From Lewinellaceae bacterium (lineage in GTDB: Bacteria > Bacteroidota > Bacteroidia > Chitinophagales > Saprospiraceae), in contig JACJYL010000001.1 in NCBI GenBank assembly GCA_020636105.1, positions 3,782,001-3,846,000 on the forward strand: a DNA stretch of 64,000 nucleotides, written 5' to 3'. The first letter of the stretch is position 1, and every line of letters begins with the position of its first letter. The notes below the pieces were generated by a model. It was not told where the DNA came from. It saw only the letters and a program-made list of their open reading frames with translations, and did not search any database. The position numbers and the translations under genes are program-made. Below, piece after piece: positions 26,000-35,393 of the stretch.

Positions 26000-28900
26000 T
26001 TAATTTTCTTTCATCGATTTGAAATACTCATCCACCAATTGTTTATAGTATGGTTTCAGGGAAGGAGAGACCGATTTATACAATTCTATTTCTGCTTCCC
26101 GTTTTTTAATGTATTCCTGCAAGGAAGGAGGCATTTCTCTTTTGAATTGCTGGGCTACTTCCGCTTTTCGTTTTTGATCAAATTCTCTCTGCCGCTCTGC
26201 TTTTTCGTGTTGCAATAAGCGAGTGAGAATATCTTGTTGGCGGAGCAACATTTCATTGGTCAGTTTTTTGTTGACAAGATCTGTTTCAGTTTTATTCATC
26301 TCATCAATAAGTTCCTGAAGTTCCTTGCTGCCTTTCCCTTGTTGCTGTAATTTTTGTTGTTTTTCTCTGAGTTCTTTTCTCATGGCAGCTTGCTTGGCGG
26401 CCATTTCAGCAAATCCCTGGCTGCCGCCTCCTTTTCCGTTTTTCATTTTTTCCATCATCTCTTTCATCTGCTCATTGAGTTTCTCCTGCCCCTGGCTGAT
26501 TTTGTCTTTGGGTTTCCCCCCGGGCCCATCGCCCCCGGGTTTTTTACACATTTGGGATCCGGGCATCATACTGGACATTTGCTGCTGCATCTGATTCATC
26601 GCTTCGCTGAGCATCAGGGCAAGGTCATTCAGATTTTTCATGCTTCTTTGCTGATGGTCCGTTGCATTGGGGATTTGTCTTTCTTCAAGTTCCTCAATAC
26701 TTTTACGCATATTGCCTTTGATGTCCGCAACTTTTTCAGTCACAAAAGACTCTATTTGCAGCACCCGCTTACTCAATGCCTGGAGGCTGTCTTCCACCAG
26801 TTTGAAATCATCCTGTAACTTAAACTGTTCCTGAACCAGCTGGATGTACCTTGGAGTATTGATCTGGGTGATCCCAAATTTATCCATGAGGTCTTCCTGG
26901 TCAAAGGAAAGATTTACCAGGTTCTCGAGCAATTGGCGCAGGGCCTTCATATCTTCTTCCATCTGCTCCATCTCTCCTGCCTGCATTTCCATCGCCATGG
27001 ACTGAGCCATTTTTTTCATCTTATCGGAAGCCTTCTTTTGAGATTTGGAGGCACTTTTATTTTCCTTTTGATCCAACTGCTCCTGGCTGTCATCCATTTG
27101 CTTTTCAATATCTTCCATTTCCTCGTCGTGATCCCCCATGTTTTTGGGACTTTCCAGCTCCTCGTTTTTCTTTTCTGTATCTTCCAGCTTTTTCTCTAAA
27201 TCTTCAAACTTTTGCTGAAGATCCTCTTGTTTTTCCTTGAGTTCCTCCTGGGGCAGTTCTTCGTTTTCTGTTTGCTCGCTCAGCTTTTCCTGCTCTTCCG
27301 CCAGTTTTTCAAGCTCCTCCACGGCATCCTGCATTTCTTTTTCCACTTCCAGTTGCTTATACAATTCAAGTAACCGATCGAGTTCTTTCTCCATTTCTTC
27401 GTCGTTGAACTGCATTTCTTCCATCATCTCCAGGGCGCTGTCCTTTTCAAGTTCCTGCATCATTTCCTCTATCTGCTTCATGAGCTCCTTCATCTCTTCA
27501 CTGAGCACTTCTTCAAAGAGTTGCTGGAGTTGTTCCTGCTTCTCTAATATTTTTTCATCGGCTTTATTGTATTCCTGCTCATTTTTCATGTTCTCTTTGA
27601 AAGCTTCTTTGGCCTGCTCAAATTGTTTTTCGAGTTCCTTTTGTCTTTCGAGCATTTTTTCGAGATCCTCCTTATCTTTCCAGTCCAGGTCTTTTTCCTG
27701 GAGTAGTTTTTCCCTCATTTTTTTCATTTCCTCCTGGATCTTTTTCGCCTCTTCTATAGATTTGGAAAGATCATCTTTGATTTTCTGATCATTTTCCTCC
27801 GCCATGGCTTCGAACTCCTTAATGGTTGGAACAGCATAAACCATCATACTGGTACGGGAGGATTTGTGACCATTGACACCATCATTGTCATAGACTTCAA
27901 AAAAGAAGGACACTTCATCCCCTGGAGTCAATTCAATTTCATTGATGTCAAAAGTATAATCGTACCTTATTTTTTTGGTATCCGCTTTTTTAACAGGAAT
28001 TGATTTAAGTTCTTCTTCCCGCTCATTTTCGTGTTTAATGCGATAGTTAAAACTGAGGTTGGTCAGCCCGTAATCATCAGAAGCATCACCGATAAAAAAG
28101 AACAATTTTTTATCGGTGCTGTCCTGAAATTGCTCTACACTGATTTCCGGATAGAGATCAGGGATGACAGAAATGGAATAACTGATGGAGTCGGATAATG
28201 GTAAAGATTCATTGGAAACGAACAGTTTGTAGGTCTGATCCTTGAGTACCCGCTTTTTGTGTGAAAAAAGATCATCGTCGAAACGTTTGGCTTCGATCGG
28301 TGCTTCATCCGAAAAAGCGATTTTAATGGAGGACGTATTCAGGGCATTGAAAACCCAGTTGATATTGGTGCCCGCAGGAACCACCAGGTCCCCCACACTA
28401 TTGAGGTCCTCATCTTTTCTGCCGGTATAAGCCGGATAATCAAGGGATACATCAAAACCTGCTATATTGGGTTTTTTCAATACATTCAGCGTAAAATCTT
28501 CTGACGACACTCCGCTGGAAAATAAATTGAATTCAGTTTCTTTTTGAACGTTGCTGAATCGGTAAGTAAAAGAATCCACGGCTACTTTTGTCAACCGATA
28601 CTGGTAGTTATCTACATTGATAAACACCTCGTTCGGAAATTCATTGCCTTCTATTTTTATGCCAAGCGGGTAATCCTCAAACTGGATCACGTTCAAATCC
28701 TCTTTGTTCAAAACAAATGAAAAAGGAGCCGGTTTTTTAAAATCTTCATTGTTTTTGATCAATCGGGTAGCGCTATCGCTGATCAGGCTGGGGGCTGTAA
28801 ACAAAATAATCAACAACAATAATAAAGGTGGCAGGGCATAACGCAGGTATTTCCTGTTTTGTCTAAGATTGATCGCCGACTTAAAAGGGACTATTTTGAT

Positions 28901-29323
28901 ATTATCTGATTTCTGATCTATACTCGCGAGAATCAGATCTTTTTGATCCGTTTTGCTTTCAGCCTGTGCCCGCAATTGAAGGATATTGAGCAATTTATCT
29001 TTTACATCAGTAAAGTGATCCCCAATAATTCCTGCCGCCTGTTCATGGGAAATTACTTTACCCAGGTGGAAGTATTGTAAAAGCGGAGCAATCACCCAAT
29101 ATCCCAACGCTCCTGCACTACCCAGGAGAAAGGAATAAAACATGGTTTTTCTTACCACAGCACTGAAATAGAAATAATTTTCCATCAGGCTGATGAACAG
29201 AAAAGCCAGTAAAATAAATCCTATACTGTAAAGGCTACCTCTGATCAGTCGGTTGAGGTAATATTTACGAATGAATGAATCTAATTTTTCTATGAGTAGC
29301 GAATAATTATCATTAACGTTCAT
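26000..29323 (-). CDS. large DUF4175-type membrane protein with coiled coil
   Basis: A 1107-residue protein of unknown role found across Bacteroidota. Residues 35-85 and 160-180 are transmembrane segments (YSIGFILLAFLFISLMENYFYF, and LPPLLLLLIILFTAPSLI). The periplasmic part to about residue 480 is beta-rich with Ig-like character (GFDVSLDYPAYTGRKDEDL). Residues ~490-800 are an extremely Glu/Lys/Gln-rich coiled coil, and the C-terminal third is again helical and charged with a GGDGPGGKPKDK linker. The shape suggests a membrane-anchored scaffold. No partner genes are beside it. Confidence 0.75.
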   Translation of the reverse strand: MNVNDNYSLLIEKLDSFIRKYYLNRLIRGSLYSIGFILLAFLFISLMENYFYFSAVVRKTMFYSFLLGSAGALGYWVIAPLLQYFHLGKVISHEQAAGIIGDHFTDVKDKLLNILQLRAQAESKTDQKDLILASIDQKSDNIKIVPFKSAINLRQNRKYLRYALPPLLLLLIILFTAPSLISDSATRLIKNNEDFKKPAPFSFVLNKEDLNVIQFEDYPLGIKIEGNEFPNEVFINVDNYQYRLTKVAVDSFTYRFSNVQKETEFNLFSSGVSSEDFTLNVLKKPNIAGFDVSLDYPAYTGRKDEDLNSVGDLVVPAGTNINWVFNALNTSSIKIAFSDEAPIEAKRFDDDLFSHKKRVLKDQTYKLFVSNESLPLSDSISYSISVIPDLYPEISVEQFQDSTDKKLFFFIGDASDDYGLTNLSFNYRIKHENEREEELKSIPVKKADTKKIRYDYTFDINEIELTPGDEVSFFFEVYDNDGVNGHKSSRTSMMVYAVPTIKEFEAMAEENDQKIKDDLSKSIEEAKKIQEEMKKMREKLLQEKDLDWKDKEDLEKMLERQKELEKQFEQAKEAFKENMKNEQEYNKADEKILEKQEQLQQLFEEVLSEEMKELMKQIEEMMQELEKDSALEMMEEMQFNDEEMEKELDRLLELYKQLEVEKEMQDAVEELEKLAEEQEKLSEQTENEELPQEELKEKQEDLQQKFEDLEKKLEDTEKKNEELESPKNMGDHDEEMEDIEKQMDDSQEQLDQKENKSASKSQKKASDKMKKMAQSMAMEMQAGEMEQMEEDMKALRQLLENLVNLSFDQEDLMDKFGITQINTPRYIQLVQEQFKLQDDFKLVEDSLQALSKRVLQIESFVTEKVADIKGNMRKSIEELEERQIPNATDHQQRSMKNLNDLALMLSEAMNQMQQQMSSMMPGSQMCKKPGGDGPGGKPKDKISQGQEKLNEQMKEMMEKMKNGKGGGSQGFAEMAAKQAAMRKELREKQQKLQQQGKGSKELQELIDEMNKTETDLVNKKLTNEMLLRQQDILTRLLQHEKAERQREFDQKRKAEVAQQFKREMPPSLQEYIKKREAEIELYKSVSPSLKPYYKQLVDEYFKSMKEN

Positions 29324-29859
29324 CTAAGTAAAAAGCTTTTGTTAAAAGACATTTGTCTTATTTGCAGGATGCATGGATCTGCAAAATACACAGTTTTAAA
29401 ACAATGAAAATGGTATGGGGGCCTCTTTTTTTGTTACAGTCTTTCAATAGAAAAGAGCTGCTGGAAAATAACAAGGCTTAAATACTTTAACGTGCAATTT
29501 ATTAAAAAGATTTATCACGTGCCAGAAATAAATATTATTTAGCAAAATCCGGACGAAATAGAGCTTGTCAAATGAATATTATTATTTTTTTTAAAAATTT
29601 TCGATGCATAATTCATTGATGTTCAGACTATCCTGTGAAACAAAATTAACATGCGGCATTCAAAGGAATACATTATTTGAGGAGTGTATTTTTCTCCTCT
29701 GTGGCAGGAATAAATAATGGAATAAAATTCATTGTCATAAAAAAGTAACAAAAACTTTACAGGCCAAACAAATTGTAATATATTGCAGTCTTTATGAAAA
29801 TACAAGTTAAAATCCTTTTGCTAAATTAATAGTAAAAATAATTCTATACCCTGATTAAT
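29324..29859. other. 536-bp AT-rich intergenic region
   Basis: Lies between the divergent DUF4175 and deoC genes. It is AT-rich with no credible ORF on either strand and no strong hairpin; short open frames here lack any protein-like pattern. Promoters for both flanking genes must lie within it. Confidence 0.4.
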
Positions 29860-30501
29860 ATGAAATTGGCGAGTTTTATTGAACATACTATTCTGGGTGC
29901 AGCCTGTACAAAAGAAGACGTAGAAAATAAATGCAGTGAAGCTTTGCAACACGGCTTCTATTCAGTGTGTGTACCCCCTTATTGGGTAAGCCATGCCGCT
30001 CAGATTCTTGAAGAGAAACCTCCTAAGGTAGTCACGGTTATCGGATTTCCTTTAGGATACTCAGCTACTGCAGCCAAGGTGGAAGAGATCAAAAGAGCCA
30101 TTGATGACGGAGTGGATGAGGTGGACGTTTCCATTAATATTTGTGCCGTAAAAGAAGGCAACTGGAGTTATGTTTATAATGATATCAATAGTGTAACCAC
30201 GGCAGCCCATCTCAGGGGAAAAGTGGTCAAGATCATTTTGGAAACAGATTTGCTAACCAGCGAAGAGATCAAAAAAACCTGTAAAATTTGCATGGAACTC
30301 GATACCGATTTTGTGAAAACATCTTCGGGTAAAAACGGAACAGGAGTCTCGGTCGAGCATATTCAATTCCTTAAAACATTGCTGACTAAAAAAGTTAAAA
30401 TCCAGGCTTCAGGCGGAATTAGAAGTAAAGAAGTCGCGCAGCAGTTACTGGAAGCCGGGGCACACCGGATCGGAACTTCCTCCGGGTTAGATTTCATTTA
30501 A
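29860..30501 (+). CDS. deoC: deoxyribose-phosphate aldolase
   Basis: Cleaves 2-deoxyribose 5-phosphate to glyceraldehyde 3-phosphate and acetaldehyde in deoxynucleoside breakdown. The 213-residue TIM barrel shows MKLASFIEHTILGAACT, VVTVIGFPLGYS, the catalytic-triad aspartate in DEVDVSINI, the Schiff-base lysine in DTDFVKTSSGKNGTG, and VKIQASGGIRS plus GAHRIGTSSG for phosphate binding. Stand-alone gene. Confidence 0.95.
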   Translation: MKLASFIEHTILGAACTKEDVENKCSEALQHGFYSVCVPPYWVSHAAQILEEKPPKVVTVIGFPLGYSATAAKVEEIKRAIDDGVDEVDVSINICAVKEGNWSYVYNDINSVTTAAHLRGKVVKIILETDLLTSEEIKKTCKICMELDTDFVKTSSGKNGTGVSVEHIQFLKTLLTKKVKIQASGGIRSKEVAQQLLEAGAHRIGTSSGLDFI

Positions 30502-30602
30502 CCCGAAATTTTCTTTTTTAATGTGAAATATGGTTTGAACGATAAGCAAGGTATCGTCCAAAGACTATTTTGTATGGTATAGCAAGCAGGATGTTATACA
30601 GA

Positions 30603-30761
30603 TTAAATAACATCAAAGGATTTGGCCAAAAAGGTTCCCACAAATGGGAATGTCAGCCAGCACCATTCTGGTTTGAACATCAAAAATGCGGCTAAAGCAG
30701 CAAGTGAAGCTAAAGTAAGAATCCAGTTCATCCCGGCAGCAGAATTTTTCGTTGTGCTCAT
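30603..30761 (-). CDS. 52-residue membrane protein
   Basis: A small ORF from ATG (30761) to TAA (30603). The product begins MSTTKNSAAGMNWILTLASL and has one or two hydrophobic helices: residues 12-29 (NWILTLASLAALAAFLMF) and a second around 33-46 with a Trp-Cys-Trp. The composition and the ATG followed by a soluble head suggest a real small inner-membrane protein, not chance. I do not recognise a family. It lies alone in the deoC-DUF3857 gap. Confidence 0.6.
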   Translation of the reverse strand: MSTTKNSAAGMNWILTLASLAALAAFLMFKPEWCWLTFPFVGTFLAKSFDVI

Positions 30762-30876
30762 TTCGTTTTATCTTTCTTGTTTTTAGAATGACGCAAAGCT
30801 AATATTTTCAACTTAACTATCCTAAGTACCCAAACTACTTTTTTAACATCTAATTTTTTTACATCAGTATAAAAAT

Positions 30877-30884
30877 TAAATTTG
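30877..30884 (+). promoter_or_regulatory. -7 element of the DUF3857 gene
   Basis: TAAATTTG matches TAnnTTTG exactly, 62 bases before the ATG at 30947. Confidence 0.4.
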
Positions 30885-30946
30885 CAAGGATAACAGGCCC
30901 CCGGCACTTTATATTTACTATCCTGAAACATGCTAAACTTTTGCCA

Positions 30947-32854
30947 ATGATAACTAAAAGCTTTTTCTTCTTTTTTCTTTTTTGGTTTCCCATACTGGTT
31001 TCGGCCCAGGATATGCCCGAGTATGCATTTTTTAAAATCCCCAAGGCATTGCTTAATGATGCGAGGGAAGTGGTGCGGGAAGATTATGGGGAATTTACCG
31101 TAATTTCCGAAGAAAAGGGAGTCGGTAAATTCAAAAAAGTGGTTACCCTGCTCAACGAAAAAAGCAAAGCGGGCGAGCTCTACTTTTCATACAGCAACCA
31201 GGTGAAAGTCGATCATATTTCCATCCGTATTTTTGATGCCTTCGGCAACCTGGTCCGGAAGGTAAAAAGTTCTGACCTTTCCGACCATAGCGCCATTGAC
31301 GGTTTTTCCATTTACCTCGATGAACGTTATAAATATTACCGGGCCAGCCATCCTTCCTATCCTTTTACGATAGAATACTCCTATGAAAGTACTTATTCGG
31401 GAACGGCCTTTGCCTCCTTCCCCAACTGGTACGTGCAGCCGTCGTTTTATTGTTCCGTTGAAAATTCAACTTTTGTGGTGAAACTGCCCAAAGGGATGAA
31501 ATTTCACTACGAGGTTTTAAACATTGAAAAGGAGGTGACCCTCGAAACGGAAAAGAATATGGATGTTTATTCGTGGTCTTTTCATCAATTACCGGCATTG
31601 CTTTACGAAGAGGATATGCCTGTTGCCGGAAAAGTATTCCCGATCATTATGACGGCGCCCGATCATTTTAAGATCGATCAGTACGAAGGGGGGATGAGCA
31701 CCTGGGAGGAATTCAGCGGGTTCGTAAAAAAATTATACGCCGGCCGCGATAAATTGCCGGAGGAACTGGTGGAACAGATAAAAGATCTTACCAAAGACGC
31801 TTCATCGGACGTTGAAAAAATAAGAATCCTGTACCGCTATTTGCAGGAAAACATGCGGTATGTAAGTGTACAGTTGGGCCTTGGAGGATGGCAACCTTTT
31901 GATGCGGAATACGTCTACCGCAATAAATACGGAGATTGTAAGGCGCTGACCAATTACATGTACGCCATGCTGACGGAAGTTGGGGTGGATGCCCGGCCGG
32001 CATTGATCGGAAGTGGAGATAGAAATTACCAGGCCTCGGAAGCATTTACCACGTCCTATTTCAACCATGTCATCCTTTATGTGCCTTCCGAAAATTATTG
32101 GCTGGAATGCACCAGCACGGATTTTCCGCCCAACTATATCGGATCGAGCAATGCCAACCGTTATGCTTTATTGATCCAGGAAACTGGCGGGCACCTGGTC
32201 AAAACGCCCGAACTGGCTTTTGACAAAAACGTACAGGAAAGCAAAACCGTTATAAATTTCAGTCCGGATGGTTCGGCAGAGATTGAGCAAACCATAAAGG
32301 CCACCGGCAGCAGACACGAAATTTTCCGGGCCATCGAAAATCAACTTTCAGAAACGGAAACAAAAACCTGGCTGGAAAGGAGTACCGCTATTCCATCGGC
32401 CAGTTTCTCATCGTTCCATGTGGCCACGGAAAAAAATGCTCCCCAAAGCACTTTTTCCTACCAGGCTCACTCGAGACGGTATGGATCCAAGGCGGGAAAA
32501 CGCATTTTCCTGCCATTGAATGTGATCAACACCTATGAGGATATTCCGCCCAGGAAGGAAAACCGAATCCATCCTATTATCATCAACGAAGGGTTTATTG
32601 AATTGGACACCATTGTGTTCATGCTGCCCGAAGGTTATGCGGTGGAAAGTGTGCCGAACGAAAATGTGTCGTTGGAAAATGACTACGCCCATTTTTCCAT
32701 GACCGTCGAACAGCAATCCGGACAGCTCATCCTCACCCGAAAGCTGGAGCTTCATCGCAAAGAATTACCGCCTGAGCAATACACCACATACCGTGATTTT
32801 TTCAAACAAATCGCCAAAGCAGATAACATGAAGGCGGTGTTGGTGCAGGAGTAG
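30947..32854 (+). CDS. exported DUF3857 / transglutaminase-like protein
   Basis: A 635-residue exported protein: signal peptide (ITKSFFFFFLFWFPILVSAQ), a DUF3857 domain in residues ~40-210, then a transglutaminase-like core. The core shows RILYRYLQENMRYVSVQLGLGGWQPFDAEYVYRNKYGDCKALTNYMYAMLTEVGVDARPALI, in short pattern YGDCKALTNYM, with catalytic Cys. The His is likely in SYFNHVILYVP and the Asp in WLECTSTDFPPN. A beta-rich C-terminal domain follows. Proteins of this class are common in Bacteroidota; the substrate is unknown. The ATG at 30947 is used rather than the TTG at 30941. The stop codon directly abuts the RHS fragment of the island. Confidence 0.85.
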   Translation: MITKSFFFFFLFWFPILVSAQDMPEYAFFKIPKALLNDAREVVREDYGEFTVISEEKGVGKFKKVVTLLNEKSKAGELYFSYSNQVKVDHISIRIFDAFGNLVRKVKSSDLSDHSAIDGFSIYLDERYKYYRASHPSYPFTIEYSYESTYSGTAFASFPNWYVQPSFYCSVENSTFVVKLPKGMKFHYEVLNIEKEVTLETEKNMDVYSWSFHQLPALLYEEDMPVAGKVFPIIMTAPDHFKIDQYEGGMSTWEEFSGFVKKLYAGRDKLPEELVEQIKDLTKDASSDVEKIRILYRYLQENMRYVSVQLGLGGWQPFDAEYVYRNKYGDCKALTNYMYAMLTEVGVDARPALIGSGDRNYQASEAFTTSYFNHVILYVPSENYWLECTSTDFPPNYIGSSNANRYALLIQETGGHLVKTPELAFDKNVQESKTVINFSPDGSAEIEQTIKATGSRHEIFRAIENQLSETETKTWLERSTAIPSASFSSFHVATEKNAPQSTFSYQAHSRRYGSKAGKRIFLPLNVINTYEDIPPRKENRIHPIIINEGFIELDTIVFMLPEGYAVESVPNENVSLENDYAHFSMTVEQQSGQLILTRKLELHRKELPPEQYTTYRDFFKQIAKADNMKAVLVQE

Positions 32855-32855
32855 G

Positions 32856-33548
32856 TACTTGTATAATGGCAAGGAGTATAATGAGGAGATAGGTTGGTAT
32901 GACTATGGGAAAAGATATTTTGACCCTAGTATCGCTCGATGGGGACAAATAGACCCAGAATCTGAAAAATACACCCCATGGTCTCCTTATAATTACGTTT
33001 TAAATAATCCTATTGGTAACATTGATCCTCAAGGGGATACAGTTTGGGCCTATACAGAAAGGGTAATGCATGAAATTGGCAATACCGGTATTCAAGTACA
33101 GGTTGGCCGGCACACTTTCCTTAGGGTAAAGACTGATTCGCAAGATAAAATCGTAGAACTATGGGAACCAGCTGAAGGTCAAAAAACAGGAAGGCCAAGA
33201 ATTGATGATTATGGTGGAAATTTTGGAGGCAGGATTGATGTCTTCCCACTAGTTGTAAATAGGCCAGAAGGGGTTCCCGAAGGAGATTATTCTTTTGAAA
33301 ACCAAATATTAGAAGATGCTCAACTTTTTCAAGTTGAAGGGGCTGACCAAGAAGGACGGACTCCAAATTATATTAATCTTCCTGACTATAATGCAACAGG
33401 GCCTAATTCAAATGGATTTGTCAATGCATTAGTCAAAAATGCAGGAGGAGAAATTACATCAATTATTTGGAATGTTTGGGCTATTAATAAAACTGCTGAG
33501 TATGATAAAGTAATTAATGAAAATAGATGTGAAGATGATGAAAACTAA
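32856..33548 (+). pseudogene. orphan RHS tip with GPNSN-motif toxin domain
   Basis: The frame opens directly at YLYNGKEYNEEIGWYDYGKR, the last ~60 residues of an RHS core (RYFDPSIARWGQIDPE..., PWSPYNYVLNNPIGNIDPQGD), with no start codon or N-terminal RHS part. After the core boundary comes a ~165-residue variable domain: VGRHTFLRVKTDS with a histidine, and later YNATGPNSNGFVNALVKNAGGE. A His strand plus an N-S-N or N-C-N motif is the pattern of some permuted papain-like amidase folds, so a peptidoglycan or lipid-amide target is possible (inference). It is followed by, and overlaps, a small membrane protein, the expected immunity gene. Confidence 0.7.
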
Positions 33549-33834
33549 TCGATTGGCAATTGCAGGTAGCATGATTTTCTTTGTCATTAACCTATTAAAC
33601 TTAGTTGTCTTTTTTGACGGAAGACATGGTGGGTTTAACCTTTTTGCGTACTTATTAGCACAGGAATTATGGCCATTTAAAGTGGGCATAGTGTTCCAAT
33701 TAACATTTTTGTTGATTGAATCATTTATCGTATTTCTTATTTTAAATTCAATAAAAAGAATATGGATTGGAATCCTTTTGATCATTATACTGTGCTTTTT
33801 ATCATGGCCAATTTTGGATTTTAGTGGACTTTGA
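33535..33834 (+). CDS. putative membrane immunity protein
   Basis: A ~99-residue protein (start MMKTNRLAIAG; the frame extends to 33517) with three hydrophobic segments: AIAGSMIFFVINLLNLVVFF, VGIVFQLTFLLIESFIVFLIL and IWIGILLIIILCFLSWPIL. Its start overlaps the toxin stop codon by about 14 bases, the usual arrangement of toxin-immunity pairs. Being a membrane protein, it would guard against a toxin acting in the envelope. Role inferred from position only. Confidence 0.6.
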   Translation: MMKTNRLAIAGSMIFFVINLLNLVVFFDGRHGGFNLFAYLLAQELWPFKVGIVFQLTFLLIESFIVFLILNSIKRIWIGILLIIILCFLSWPILDFSGL

Positions 33835-33876
33835 TTCCATTCCTGATACCCAACGCAAATCGAGTTGTTAATCGTC

Positions 33877-34200
33877 TCCTGATGTCCGAAGCATGTCGAC
33901 AAAAAAATAAAAAAAGGTCGATGGACAAGGCTTATAGCTTTGACCGGAATATGCCTGTAAGGCTTTCAGCCTGTCTAAAGCCAGGTAAACCTGGGCGATC
34001 TGAATTACTTTTATACTGAAACAAAAACATAAGGCTGACCACCTTGGGCATTGGATTTTTGTGCTTTGGTAGAATGTGGAAATTTTGGATTTTCGGAATA
34101 ATATTGGATATATTGATTTGTGAAAAGGAATGGGTTATTTTTGGTCGGGTGGATATGATGAGCGTATAGGGTCGAAGCTGAAAGCTGCGACCATCGGGGG
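33877..34200 (+). repeat. ~320-bp direct repeat, copy 1 (uninterrupted)
   Basis: Begins with the ~45-bp cassette repeat (CCTGATGTCCGAAGCATG...GGTCGATGG) and continues through hairpins AAGGCTTATAGCTTT (33927), AGGCTTTCAGCCT (33960-33972) and CCAGGTAAACCTGG (33981-33994) to GCTGAAAGCTGCGACCATCG at 34177-34196. Copy 2 at 35084 is nearly identical. This copy serves as the empty-site reference for the insertion sequence. Confidence 0.85.
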
Positions 34201-34263
34201 GATAAAAAGATATTTAACCCTGAATATATAATTGTTGATCAAAATCAAAAGAAGGATGAGTGA
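34198..34263 (+). pseudogene. toxin C-terminal remnant (21 codons)
   Basis: Directly after repeat copy 1 a frame reads GDKKIFNPEYIIVDQNQKK then DE and stop (TGA at 34261-34263). It ends 8 bases inside the next gene, whose ATG is at 34256. This looks like the tail of a toxin whose front part was lost at the repeat junction. Too short to classify. Confidence 0.5.
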
Positions 34264-34636
34264 AAAAATAAAATTTATGACAGGTTTGTCTCGCACCCTA
34301 GTTTTTCTATTTTTACTTACAGGATTCGTACTTGTTTTACTTGGGACTAATGTATATGTTTCATTAATTGGCAATTTGTTCTATTTTTTTGCGGGATTCT
34401 TTGCTTTGATCCCTTTTGGTTTTAAAAAGAACCAATTTAAAATTAATTGGATTTTTTGGACTATTTTGATTTTTTCTATTTTTTTTATTGCAAATTATCG
34501 AATTAGTTATCTCGATTTTGTTAGAACCAAATTTGAGCAACCCCCATTTGTATTTTTTATCTATAGGTCAATAATTTGCATAATGTTGTTTTTTGGTTTC
34601 TGCTTCCGTTCTCCTAAGCCTATTGACAAGAAATGA
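34256..34636 (+). CDS. putative orphan membrane immunity protein
   Basis: A 126-residue protein from ATG 34256 (MSEKIKFMTGLSRTLVFLF) with four hydrophobic segments. The start overlaps the stop of the toxin remnant (ATGAGTGA). An upstream in-frame start at 34232 is less likely. No family recognised. Similar in kind, not in sequence, to the other small membrane proteins in the island, so it is probably the immunity gene of the lost toxin. Confidence 0.55.
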   Translation: MSEKIKFMTGLSRTLVFLFLLTGFVLVLLGTNVYVSLIGNLFYFFAGFFALIPFGFKKNQFKINWIFWTILIFSIFFIANYRISYLDFVRTKFEQPPFVFFIYRSIICIMLFFGFCFRSPKPIDKK

Positions 34637-34656
34637 AGAACTGTCAATTATTAAGA

Positions 34657-35083
34657 CCCCTGATGTCCGAAGCATGCCACAAAAATAAAAAAGGTCGATA
34701 GGTTAAGCGTTTTCGCTTAAGCGGGCTACGCTTGTAGAGCTTATAGCTCGGGCGTTTTCAAATACATAAACAATGAAACAAAAGCCTGGCCCCTGATGGC
34801 TGAAGCATGTCCCTCTAATCGATGGTCAATGCTTGTAGCATTGGCCGAGGTACACACTTAAGGCTTGCAGCCTGGGCGTTAAAAATACACAGACACTGAA
34901 TTAAAAACAAAAAGCCTGGCCGCACCCCCTGATGTCCGAAGCATGCCTACCAAAAAATAAAAAAGGTCGATCGGTTAAGCGTCATCGCTTAAGCGGGCTA
35001 CGCTTGTAGAGCTTACAGCTCGGGCGTTTTCAAATACATAAACAATGAAACAAAAAGCCTGGCCGCGCGTCGGGCTTTTTGCC
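34657..35083 (+). repeat. tandem ~135-bp repeats and micro-hairpins
   Basis: Non-coding. It contains cassette repeats at 34657-34702, 34790-34825 (degenerate) and 34925-34974. Copies 1 and 3 are each followed by TTAAGCG-loop-CGCTTAA, a GAGCTTATAGCTC or GAGCTTACAGCTC hairpin (34737-34749; 35009-35021) and AACAATGAAACAAA-type tails. Between them are CAATGCTTGTAGCATTG (34827-34843) and AGGCTTGCAGCCT (34861-34873). Confidence 0.8.
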
Positions 35084-35393
35084 TCCTGATGTCCGAAGCA
35101 TGTCGACAAAAAAAATAAAAAAAGGTCGATGGACAAGGCTTATAGCTTTGACCGGAATATGCCTGTAAGGCTTTCAGCCTGTCTAAAGCCAGGTAAACCT
35201 GGGCGATCTGAATTACTTTTATACTGAAACAAAAACATAAGGCTGACCACCTTGGGCATTGGATTTTTGTGCTTTGGTAGAATGTGGAAATTTTGGATTT
35301 TCGGAATAATATTGGATATATTGATTTGTGAAAAGGAATGGGTTATTTTTGGTCGGGTGGATATGATGAGCGTATAGGGTCGAAGCTGAAAGC
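35084..35393 (+). repeat. ~320-bp direct repeat, copy 2 (interrupted by the IS)
   Basis: Matches copy 1 base for base over almost its whole length. After GCTGAAAGC (35385-35393) it is broken by the insertion sequence and resumes at 36818-36841 with GCTGAAAGCTGCGACCATCG. Confidence 0.85.

Noticed and set aside
26325..27788. Plus-strand open frames opposite the DUF4175 gene
   Set aside because: They are Ser/Phe/Leu-rich mirror products of the Glu/Lys-rich coiled coil on the minus strand.
29515..29525. CACGTG at 29518 as a third parS
   Set aside because: The flanking bases do not fit TGTTNCACGTGNAACA. The same holds for CACGTG near 61879 and CACGTGG near 38661.
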